Shown here piece after piece: positions 55,851-64,000 of a DNA stretch of 64,000 nucleotides; position 1 is the first letter of the stretch; the number at the start of each line of letters is the position of its first letter. The notes below the pieces were generated by a model. That model searched no databases. It was not told the origin of the DNA and saw only the letters and a program-made list of their open reading frames with translations. Where the stretch lies: the NCBI GenBank assembly GCA_047495785.1, contig JBLDXI010000042.1:248001-312000 (forward strand), in the 5' to 3' direction. Source of the stretch: Lepidodermella squamata. Lineage: Eukaryota > Gastrotricha. The position numbers and the translations under genes were made by a program.

Positions 55851-56534
55851 TATTATTGGTTCACTCTCGGTAGTGAATCACTCTCGGTAGTGAATCACAG
55901 TGTTACTACCCATTATGCGGGTGACATCACCATTCATTTTGCTTCCACCTGGGGAAATTAACGACGGGATTCGAAACTCGTTCAGAAGATAAGAAACATA
56001 ATATTGTTATGTACTTTACACCATTGCTTCATGGCTTGAGAACGTGTAGAACGTGTTTTCGTCAAAAATTCGCCCAAGAAATATAATTTGAGACCTAAAA
56101 ATTGAATTAGCCAGTCCGTTTGAAATGCTATTTCTGTTGCTATCAGTTTTTAAATAATTTGCTAATTTGCTGAAAATAATGTGCGACTTTGCTATTTATA
56201 ACCCACCAAGCGTGAAAGTTATATTTTGATATCCACTATGGCTGAGTAATTCGTCCATTTGTCCAAGGCAAATCAACATTTCTTCGCGATATTTTCCCCC
56301 GCTGTTTCTACACACTGGGAACAATAATATTTAAGATTATGCGGATTTTCCTATTTATACGATTTCGATTTATACGTTGAAATTATATGTTTCTTGACAT
56401 CGGTCGTTTATTTTGATGTTAAATTACCTCACGCACTTGAAGTGCCCTTAAAATTTCAACTTCTCATGAGTTCATCGAGTTCGTCTGTGGCGGTGTTTAA
56501 TCAGGGGATGGGACGCGACGCTAAATGACGACTT
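55851..56534. other. Spacer between receptors 7 and 8
   Basis: Begins with a direct repeat (TCACTCTCGGTAGTGAA twice, 55861-55900). The remainder is AT-rich with nothing recognised. Confidence 0.4.
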
Positions 56535-56735
56535 AGTACGTGACCGGGGCACGTTTCTTTGTGATGATTCGTCATCCGTCCACAATTAGCTGCCGCCTTT
56601 GCATAAAAATGCAACGACATAATACCGGCTGGTTTTCATTGCCCTGGCGTGATGTGGAGATCTCCAGAAAACAGACAAATCGTTAAATTAGACTTCACGG
56701 CATTCAGTCACACGACAATCTCATGCGTCTGTACA
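56535..56735 (+). promoter_or_regulatory. Shared receptor promoter elements, copy 8
   Basis: AGTACGTGA at 56535-56543 is 260 bp before the ATG. AATTAGACTTCACGG (to 56700) then CATTCAGTCACACGAC and ATGCGTCTG stand 60-110 bp before it. Confidence 0.6.
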
Positions 56736-56794
56736 AACTTGTTAAATAAAAGCACAAAATTGCGTTTTGTATCTCAGAGTTTCTTAGCGAAATA

Positions 56795-58494
56795 ATGAAA
56801 CCAATCTTTCCTCAATTCGCGGCATTTCTCGCCGTTTTTATCGCACAGTCAAATGCTGGACAAAATACAAAATTGGAGATGTTTTTCGGCACCACCGCAA
56901 TACAGGTTCTCGATCCAGCTAGTGACATTTGCCCTCATGTTCAGAAGCTGATGATCGAAATGTTGAACAAACGGAGCGATATCTTGCCTGGCTATGAGTT
57001 GGTTGCCTTTAATCAGGATGAAGGACCGGGGAGTACTCTGCTAACCCAGCGAGTGATAGAATTCTACAGGAAACCGGCCAATAATTCTGTGAAATCACCC
57101 GTTGTATTCGCAGGAGGCTACACTGCGGGATGCAAATCTCTGGCGCAAATTGCCCATCATTCAAATTTGGTCGCTATCGCCCCGGTTTGTCTCTCTCCCT
57201 CTTTCACCTCTAATCGAGTATTGTTTCCGAACTTCTATCGCATCCGTGCGTCCGGAGAGGCACTGGCCCTCCCGAGGTTGCATTTCATCAAAGCCCTCGG
57301 TGGTTGGCATAGGATAGCGATATTAGCTAATGCCGGTTCTACGATCGTAAACTATCAAGTTGCATCCTACTTCTACGAACTGGCCGTTAAAAATGGCGTA
57401 GAAGTTGTGCATTACGATGCTGCTTTCGATGTGAATGACGACTTGTTATCTGGATTGATACTCTCAGGCGCAAGGATTGTCGTTTATGAAATTTCCGATT
57501 CTACCAATGCAATGCTTTTTCTTTGCAAATGCTTCAGTTTCGGATTGACTGGACCTCGTTACGTGTTTGTCATGGCCGGAAACTCTTTTGGGGATCTCAC
57601 TCTAAGACTCGATGTAATCGCTCCGGGATGTACCAAGGCAATTGTCTCGCAACAGTATAAATATACAGTTTTCATGGATCAATCTGGTCAAGCTTTGGGG
57701 TCGAAAACACTGGTAAAACCAGTCTAGGGTATGACTCGAAGCAGTTTGACGAAATGCTTGATAAAGCCGTCCACGATGCGAGAAACATGTCCGGCTACAG
57801 CAGACGCTACATCTGCCATGATGCATACCTTCAAGCTATCCTAACGCTAGACGGGGCTGAAAGGATCCTTAACTTGAACAACCTCACACTCAGTGATTAC
57901 GAGAAATATCTTCAGATAGTCATGGACGCCGCGAATAAAAGTGCGGCTGCTATCAAGTCTGTCGGCTTTAGGCATGGCTTTATCGAGTATTCGAGTAGGC
58001 TGGAACAGGATTCAGAGCCTCAGTACATTTTCCAGTGGATACCTGAGGAAAATAGAGCACGGATCAACTACGAAATCACTCTGCAGCCCAGCAAATCAAA
58101 TTCGAGTGATATCTCTATTTCGATTCGCAATTTCGAACCTTTCGTCTGGTATACGGAGACTACGCAGCCCCCAGCTGATTGGCCGGGCGAGGAAATTGAG
58201 GTTATTTACGTCCCAGATGCTTTTCTCATTTTCGTTTGTGTCTTGCTCGGAATAGCGACCTTGACTCAAATGCTGGCTCTAATCTCAAAGTTGGATATCA
58301 ATAGGGTTATTTTCACCCTGGCTTGTCTGTTACTGAACGCAGCTTCCATCCTGTTCGCACTGAATGTTCATTCAGCTGCAGCTTGTAACTTGAAATATAT
58401 TTTCCTCGTCGTTGGAGCAACAATCGTCCATCTAGTTCTTTATCGTAAACTGGCAATTTTTGTTACTTCAAAGCACCGAGCCACCATTTTACCC
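56795..58494 (+). pseudogene. GABA-B-like class C receptor, frameshifted and cut by copia
   Basis: Seen: ATG at 56795, signal peptide and flytrap domain open to about 57672. One base is missing there (ATGGATCAATC against ATCGGATCTATA in neighbours), causing a stop at 57727. The family frame continues at 57680-58494 through TM1-TM3 and is then cut at the start of a copia LTR. TM4-TM7 are absent here. The segment from about 57357 to at least 58166 recurs without any difference I can see at 63190-64000, frameshift included. Confidence 0.9.
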
Positions 58495-58691
58495 TGTTGG
58501 AAATAATCGCCCACGATTTGCGTCATATGGATTTAACTTAACTTTTATTGCGTTGTCGTGTATAAAAGATTAGTGGCTAATGGCCATTAAGGTATTAGGC
58601 TAATGGCTTTGATCCTATATAAGATGAGTTAAATTAAATAAATGTTTATCCTTCTCCAGAATCTGAGTGGACTTTTTACCTTATTTTCTAT
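58495..58691 (+). repeat. copia 5' LTR
   Basis: Starts TGTTGGAAAT, contains TATATAAGATG near 58616 and AATAAATG near 58638, and ends before the primer-binding site. No second copy was found at the other end of the element within the window. Confidence 0.75.
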
Positions 58692-58745
58692 AGGTTATGG
58701 GCCTATAGCTGCGCTATTTGTCTTCATTTTTCGCTTTTACTCTAA

Positions 58746-59612
58746 ATGACTTCAACCCGTAATTTAGAGTTTACCATTAAGCTCACCAGCGCGGAAGAAT
58801 TTCCGCACTGGAAGCGTCGTTTGCGCGCGATTGCTCTCAAAGCGAATTGCTGGGAGGTAATGATAGATGAGACTAAGTCTAAAAATTCGGCTAACGCGGA
58901 GCTGTGTAAAACGGCTTATGCGATGATCATGACGTCTGTCTCTGACGATTTGTTGCATCTAATACCTGAAGATATTGACAATCCTCAGGTCGCCTTCAAA
59001 GCGCTTACCGACCACTTTCAGCCCTCTACTAATGTAACCAAAAGTACGCTGAAACAACGCTTAACGGTTACGCGGATGCGAGCGAGCGATCGTATTGATG
59101 AGCACGTTTCTCGCTTAAAAATTTTATTTTCGCGACTTGGCGCAATAAATTCTCCTGTTTCTGAAGATGATAAATTGCTTGCTCTCACGTCTAGCGTGCA
59201 CCCAAAATATTGGCACGTACTGACCGCCATCGAAATGGCCAAAGGGGAGTCGCTAACGTTTGATGGGTTGTATCAAGCGCTAGTGGCAGAGGAACTCCGC
59301 CTCAATCTCCGGGTCGGATCGAAGACGGTCGGGGAAGGTTCTCCGCTTTCTGACGCTGCCACAGCATTCCGTGCGACTTATGCTCGAAAATTTCAAGGCA
59401 CTTGTAATTTCTGTGGTATCTATGGTCACAAGGAAGCGGATTGTTTCAAAAAGAGATCCACTCAAATTCAAAAAATCGGAACCATCAAAATCGATATCAA
59501 AATTCGTCCCCGTCCCGTTCTCATTCCCAAGGCAACAGAAGGAACAATGGCAAAAAGCATTTCAAATCTCCAAAGAATGCACACTTTGCGCAAAACCAAA
59601 ACGTCGGTTTAA
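58746..59612 (+). CDS. gag: copia Gag
   Basis: 288 codons, starting MTSTRNLEFTIKLTSAEEF. It has the copia-type capsid region (FPHWKRRLRAIALKANCWEV, LLALTSSVHPKYW) and a zinc knuckle CNFCGIYGHKEADC (C-x2-C-x4-H-x4-C) at about residues 219-232. True Gag sequence ends shortly after the knuckle; the last 45 or so residues read the wrong frame, because Pol continues in the -1 frame from about 59441. Role: packaging of element RNA into virus-like particles. Confidence 0.85.
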   Translation: MTSTRNLEFTIKLTSAEEFPHWKRRLRAIALKANCWEVMIDETKSKNSANAELCKTAYAMIMTSVSDDLLHLIPEDIDNPQVAFKALTDHFQPSTNVTKSTLKQRLTVTRMRASDRIDEHVSRLKILFSRLGAINSPVSEDDKLLALTSSVHPKYWHVLTAIEMAKGESLTFDGLYQALVAEELRLNLRVGSKTVGEGSPLSDAATAFRATYARKFQGTCNFCGIYGHKEADCFKKRSTQIQKIGTIKIDIKIRPRPVLIPKATEGTMAKSISNLQRMHTLRKTKTSV

Positions 59613-62600
59613 TGATGATTTCGGGATTAATCGGATCAACATATGGTGGGGATTTCAAGCACTTGTGGGTGGTTGATAGTGGGGCTTCCGATCACATGAC
59701 GAACAATCGCGAAAATTTGCTTGATTATCACCCATTTTCTTCACCAAAATTGATCACCATTGGGGACGGAAATTCTGTTGAAGCACTCGGTGAGGGCAAA
59801 ATTCAATTTCAAGCTGGCAAGAAAGAGATTACCCTGAATCGTGTTTTGTACATTCCTAACATTGCAGCCAATCTGATGAGTGTCCCATCGGTTATGCGTT
59901 CCGGGGGCTCTGTTAAATTCAAGGGGTCAACTTGCCATGTGAAGGGACCCAGTGGGGCCTTATTGGTGGTAGCTAAACTGGATGGGGGTTTGATGGTTCT
60001 CCCATGGTTACCCAAGACGAATTTTTCTTTTGTGGCAAATGATAATTCTCATAATTTGTTGTGGCATCGTCGTCTTGGCCATACTAACCATGCTACTGCT
60101 CGTTTCATGTGTGATCACGACTGTGTGGAGGGACTTGAATACAAGAAACAAGAACTTGGTTTCTGTGAAAGCTGTGTAAAAGCTAAAATTCATCGTTTGC
60201 CGCATCCTCCACGCGAAATACTTGCCGCGCGAAAATTTGAACGCGTTCATTCCGATATCTGTGGACCCATGCCGGTCGAATCTTTTGGTAGAAAACGCTA
60301 TTTATTGATTTTCATCGATGATTATTCGCGCTATGCATTCCCATATTTTATTCGCTCCCGCTCTGAAGTTTTTGCGAAGTATAAAGAGTTTGAAGCGATG
60401 GTACAGCGTCAATTCGGTTGCCAAATAGGCATTTTTCGCTGCGACGGCGCAAAAGAGTATCTTTCCGAAGAATTCTCGGCGCATCTTAGAGCTCAAGGCA
60501 CGCTTAGAGAATACACTGTTGCCCATACTCCGCAGCATAACTCTGTCGCCGAACGCTATTTTCGCACTGTTACTGAAATGACGCGCGCTATGCTTATTCA
60601 CGCCTATATGCCAAAACGTTTTTGGGCTGATGGCTATGCTGTTGCTGTGTATTTGCGGAATCGCATTTTGACGCGCGCTACGGGTAAAACGCCCTATGAA
60701 CTGCTTTATGATGCTGTTCCCAGTTTGAAGCATCTTAAGGTTTTTGGCTGTAAAGCATTCGCGCATGTTGTTGAACGTTTTCGTGATCGTTTTGATGCTA
60801 AAGCTCGCGAGATGATTTTTGTTGGATATGCCACCGAACAATTCGGCTACAGATTGTTCGATCCGACTAATTCGAAATTTTATGTGCGACGGGACGTCAC
60901 ATTCAATGAAGATGATTTCTATTACAAGCCTGATGAGCCTACTGTTGTTGTGACTCCGAATTATCTCGATGATTTTGATGATTTTCCACCCGCCGGTGCG
61001 GCTTCCGGGGGTGATACTAACGATTTGAATGCCACCACGGCAACAACTCCTGCTGAACTTAATGCTTCTGATCTAACATCTCGTGATTCTGCTTCAGGGG
61101 ATGATTTTGATTTCGTTCCTACTTCTCATTTGTCGAATTCAACCGACAATATTGCTGAACTTGAGCGCGATGTAGCCAACACTGTGATTGTGTCTGCGCA
61201 ACCCGAGGGGCTTCCTGATCCTCCTCGGCGCAAACCAGGTCGTCCGCGCAAGATTCCTCCTGGCCAGAGGTCCGTGCATGACGTTTATGTGAAAAAGAAG
61301 GCGGCAGCTAAGCCTTCCCTGCGCGTACAGCCTGCTCGTACTTGCAAGAAATCTTCCTCGGTGTCCCCTGCCGAGGCTACTAACCATTCATTTAACCATG
61401 TTAACGAAGATGACGATTTACCTTCGGCTCATGCTTTTCTTACCGTTGCTTGCCCTGAAGAGCCACGTACGTACGCTGAAGCGATTGCTAGCCCTGATTC
61501 TGATAAATGGCTTGCGGCTATGCAAGACGAAATGCGTTCTCACGCTGAGCATGGTACCTATGTTTTGATTCCGCGCCCTTCTGGCGAATCTACCGTGGGG
61601 TGTAAGTGGGTACTGCGTATCAAGCGCAAAGCTGATGGCACTGTTGAGCGCTATAAGGCTCGGCTCGTTGCGCAAGGATTCACGCAGCGCTACGGCGAAA
61701 ATTATCTGGATACTTACTCTCCCGTTGTGCGTTATGCTTCCATTCGTGCTGTTATTAGTTTTGCGATTTCCCAGGATATGATTCTGTGGCAATGCGATGT
61801 TAAGACTGCGTATTTAAACAGCGATGCCGATTTTCGCATTTTAATGGAGCAGCCACCCGGTTTTATTGAGGGTGATCTTCTTCCTAATGGCAAAACTGCT
61901 CTTTGTTGCCTAATCCGTCGCGGAATTTACGGCTTACGCCAAAGTGGTCGCCTATGGCACCTCAAATTTTCCTCTGTCTTGTTATCTCTTGGTTTTACTC
62001 GTTCTATGGCTGACCCATCCGTTTTTATTTACCGCGTGGATGGTCTTTGCATTTTGACCGTGTTTGTGGATGATATTTTGGCTGCTTGTTCTTCTCAAGA
62101 GGTTCTTGATAAGCTGAAATCCATGCTTACCGCGCATTTTTCCATTTCTGATCTTGGTCCGCTCTCTTTTTTACTTGGCGTGCATTTTACTCGCTCGAAA
62201 GATTGCATTTACCTTAATCAACGCCAATATCTCCTCAAGATTCTGGAGCGTTTTGGTCTTGCGGATGCTAACCCTGTTTCTACTCCTTGCGATACTAACC
62301 ATTTGTTACCGAGCGATGCTTACGCTCGTTCCGTCGACAAAAAGCTTTTCCAGCAGATGGTTGGAAGTTTGCTCTATGCGTCGACATCTACGCGGCCTGA
62401 CATTGCGTATGCTCTTAGTAACGTTGCGCAATTTGCCGCGAATCCCAACACTCACCACAGGACTGCTCTCAAACGCATATTTCGGTACCTAAAAGGTACG
62501 CTCGATTTTTCGCTGTGCTATTCCGCTACTCAGCCTGCACAACTCACTGGCTTCTGCGATGCGAGTTGGGGGGGTGAGGTTGATCGCCGTTCGACCACCG

Positions 62601-63235
62601 GTTACGTCTTTACATTTAGCGGTGGTCCGGTCGCTTGGTGCTCCAAGAAACAGCGCTCTGTTGCCCTCTCATCTGCAGAAGCAGAGTACATAGCTTTTGC
62701 ATCTGCGTGCCAAGAAGCCATGTGGTTGCGACAACTGTTTTTTGATTTTTCTCCACTCTCGTCGCCTACAATAATTCACACCGATAATCTGTCTGCTAAA
62801 AGTATTGCAGAAAATCAAGTTGTAAGCGCTCGATCCAAGCATATTGACATTCGTTTACATTTTTGCCGCGATTTGATTGAGAAAAAGGTGATCAAGCCTG
62901 AATGGATGAGCACTCAAGAAATGCCCGCTGATTTACTAACAAAAAGTTTGCCAAAAGCCCGATTTTCCACGCTCTCTTCACGTTTACTCGAAAAATCTAT
63001 GAAAAGTTTTTTGATTTTTGCGTTTCTAACAAGTTTCATGTTCTTACCTGTTGCATCTCAGAACATGACGATGCAGTACATAACGAACACAATTAACACA
63101 ACTAATAGCGCTCCTAGAAGCGCCCATTTCGCTTTTCTCACACTATCCGACACAACGACTACACGTGGTAGAAGTTGCACAAGTTTACACAAGTTGCATC
63201 CTACTTCTACGAACTGGCCGTTAAAAATGGCGTAG
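59441..63235 (+). CDS. pol: copia Pol (protease, integrase, reverse transcriptase, RNase H)
   Basis: 1264 codons without a stop, in the -1 frame of Gag with a C-AAA-AAG heptamer at the overlap. In order: protease VVDSGASDHMT; integrase zinc finger HRRLGHTNH ... CESCVKAK; DDE core (HSDICGPMP, RCDGAKEYLS, SVAERYFRTV); reverse transcriptase (DVKTAYLNSD, YGLRQSGRLW, VFVDDILAAC); RNase H (GFCDASWGG, VALSSAEAEYIA, IHTDNLSAKSI, RSKHIDIRLHF). The protein ends near 63000 by comparison with the family; the remaining codons encode a hydrophobic stretch and then, after about 63190, receptor DNA in a foreign frame. All motifs look intact. Confidence 0.88.
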   Translation: MFQKEIHSNSKNRNHQNRYQNSSPSRSHSQGNRRNNGKKHFKSPKNAHFAQNQNVGLMMISGLIGSTYGGDFKHLWVVDSGASDHMTNNRENLLDYHPFSSPKLITIGDGNSVEALGEGKIQFQAGKKEITLNRVLYIPNIAANLMSVPSVMRSGGSVKFKGSTCHVKGPSGALLVVAKLDGGLMVLPWLPKTNFSFVANDNSHNLLWHRRLGHTNHATARFMCDHDCVEGLEYKKQELGFCESCVKAKIHRLPHPPREILAARKFERVHSDICGPMPVESFGRKRYLLIFIDDYSRYAFPYFIRSRSEVFAKYKEFEAMVQRQFGCQIGIFRCDGAKEYLSEEFSAHLRAQGTLREYTVAHTPQHNSVAERYFRTVTEMTRAMLIHAYMPKRFWADGYAVAVYLRNRILTRATGKTPYELLYDAVPSLKHLKVFGCKAFAHVVERFRDRFDAKAREMIFVGYATEQFGYRLFDPTNSKFYVRRDVTFNEDDFYYKPDEPTVVVTPNYLDDFDDFPPAGAASGGDTNDLNATTATTPAELNASDLTSRDSASGDDFDFVPTSHLSNSTDNIAELERDVANTVIVSAQPEGLPDPPRRKPGRPRKIPPGQRSVHDVYVKKKAAAKPSLRVQPARTCKKSSSVSPAEATNHSFNHVNEDDDLPSAHAFLTVACPEEPRTYAEAIASPDSDKWLAAMQDEMRSHAEHGTYVLIPRPSGESTVGCKWVLRIKRKADGTVERYKARLVAQGFTQRYGENYLDTYSPVVRYASIRAVISFAISQDMILWQCDVKTAYLNSDADFRILMEQPPGFIEGDLLPNGKTALCCLIRRGIYGLRQSGRLWHLKFSSVLLSLGFTRSMADPSVFIYRVDGLCILTVFVDDILAACSSQEVLDKLKSMLTAHFSISDLGPLSFLLGVHFTRSKDCIYLNQRQYLLKILERFGLADANPVSTPCDTNHLLPSDAYARSVDKKLFQQMVGSLLYASTSTRPDIAYALSNVAQFAANPNTHHRTALKRIFRYLKGTLDFSLCYSATQPAQLTGFCDASWGGEVDRRSTTGYVFTFSGGPVAWCSKKQRSVALSSAEAEYIAFASACQEAMWLRQLFFDFSPLSSPTIIHTDNLSAKSIAENQVVSARSKHIDIRLHFCRDLIEKKVIKPEWMSTQEMPADLLTKSLPKARFSTLSSRLLEKSMKSFLIFAFLTSFMFLPVASQNMTMQYITNTINTTNSAPRSAHFAFLTLSDTTTTRGRSCTSLHKLHPTSTNWPLKMA

Positions 63236-64000
63236 AAGTTGTGCATTACGATGCTGCTTTCGATGTGAATGACGACTTGTTATCTGGATTGATACTCTCA
63301 GGCGCAAGGATTGTCGTTTATGAAATTTCCGATTCTACCAATGCAATGCTTTTTCTTTGCAAATGCTTCAGTTTCGGATTGACTGGACCTCGTTACGTGT
63401 TTGTCATGGCCGGAAACTCTTTTGGGGATCTCACTCTAAGACTCGATGTAATCGCTCCGGGATGTACCAAGGCAATTGTCTCGCAACAGTATAAATATAC
63501 AGTTTTCATGGATCAATCTGGTCAAGCTTTGGGGTCGAAAACACTGGTAAAACCAGTCTAGGGTATGACTCGAAGCAGTTTGACGAAATGCTTGATAAAG
63601 CCGTCCACGATGCGAGAAACATGTCCGGCTACAGCAGACGCTACATCTGCCATGATGCATACCTTCAAGCTATCCTAACGCTAGACGGGGCTGAAAGGAT
63701 CCTTAACTTGAACAACCTCACACTCAGTGATTACGAGAAATATCTTCAGATAGTCATGGACGCCGCGAATAAAAGTGCGGCTGCTATCAAGTCTGTCGGC
63801 TTTAGGCATGGCTTTATCGAGTATTCGAGTAGGCTGGAACAGGATTCAGAGCCTCAGTACATTTTCCAGTGGATACCTGAGGAAAATAGAGCACGGATCA
63901 ACTACGAAATCACTCTGCAGCCCAGCAAATCAAATTCGAGTGATATCTCTATTTCGATTCGCAATTTCGAACCTTTCGTCTGGTATACGGAGACTACGCA
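63190..64000 (+). pseudogene. Perfect partial copy of receptor 8 (runs off the window)
   Basis: From about 63190 to the window end the sequence equals 57356-58166 base for base as far as I checked, at an offset of 5834, including the same one-base deletion. It lacks the promoter, signal peptide and first half of the flytrap domain. The junction carries microhomology (CAAGTTGCA). Confidence 0.92.

Larger units (their letters stand above)
58495..63190 (+). mobile_element. Ty1/copia retrotransposon lacking its 3' LTR
   Basis: A 5' LTR of about 197 bp begins TGTTGGAAATAATCG at 58495. A primer-binding-like GGTTATGGGCC follows at 58693-58703, the initiator-Met-tRNA half-site style of copia. The gag and pol genes are full length. 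Where a 3' polypurine tract and LTR should follow, the sequence instead joins receptor DNA at about 63190. The insertion cut the receptor after ACCATTTTACCC. Confidence 0.9.

Noticed and set aside
58495-63235. Infectious or enveloped retrovirus
   Set aside because: Domain order (integrase before reverse transcriptase) and the Gag type are those of copia retrotransposons; the hydrophobic stretch after Pol is short and not envelope-like.

Overview
The window looks like nuclear DNA of a small invertebrate animal. The supports are spliced genes with many introns of about 50 nt and GT..AG borders, an i-type lysozyme, cysteine-rich LU (Ly6/ET-like) secreted proteins, metazoan-type receptors, and LINE, copia, hAT-like and other transposons. 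The short introns and the lysozyme suit a nematode or a similar compact genome. I cannot name the species.

Layout. 1-5050: relatives of one seven-transmembrane (7TM) receptor family (a 3'-truncated gene at the window edge, a relic, and a three-exon copy with one nonsense codon and a hAT MITE in its first intron); an intact intronless member follows at 11070-12275. 5954-10030: a GPI-anchored LU-domain gene split by a 3.17-kb DNA transposon (6114-9282). The transposon has 41-bp perfect terminal repeats, an intact four-exon DDE transposase with RAG1/Transib/CMC-like motif order, and a convergent SANT-like gene. 12875-20662: a double RING-CH membrane protein, a peptidase-M15-like domain next to (and probably spliced to) an i-type lysozyme, and two tandem single RING-CH genes separated by a LINE fragment that carries a nested MITE. 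21023-24638: a gene built from two copies of the glutaminase C-terminal ankyrin tail, a MITE, and a secreted ankyrin protein.

25250-64000: a cluster of class C, GABA-B-like receptors. Each has a signal peptide, a Venus-flytrap domain and 7TM, in a single exon of about 2.28 kb. There are eight loci plus a partial copy. Three are intact (28421-30709, 32832-35105, 49624-51900); the others carry frameshifts, insertions or truncations. Two more divergent receptor relics lie between them. The order (minus receptor, relic, minus receptor, plus receptor) occurs twice, so the cluster grew partly by segmental duplication. Upstream regions share two motifs, at about -260 and -110 from the ATG. Inside the cluster are a two-exon gene of unknown function (30947-31693) and a small secreted-protein gene with three symmetric micro-exons of 24-27 nt (46687-48637). 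A copia retrotransposon lacking its 3' LTR sits in the last receptor, and its 3' end joins a perfect second copy of part of that receptor (5834-bp offset).

Working together: the lysozyme plus M15-like domain suggests peptidoglycan digestion (defence or feeding). The receptor arrays suggest a fast-evolving, chemosensory-like repertoire with strong birth-and-death turnover. The RING-CH genes are probably membrane E3 ubiquitin ligases. All functions are inferred from sequence motifs alone.
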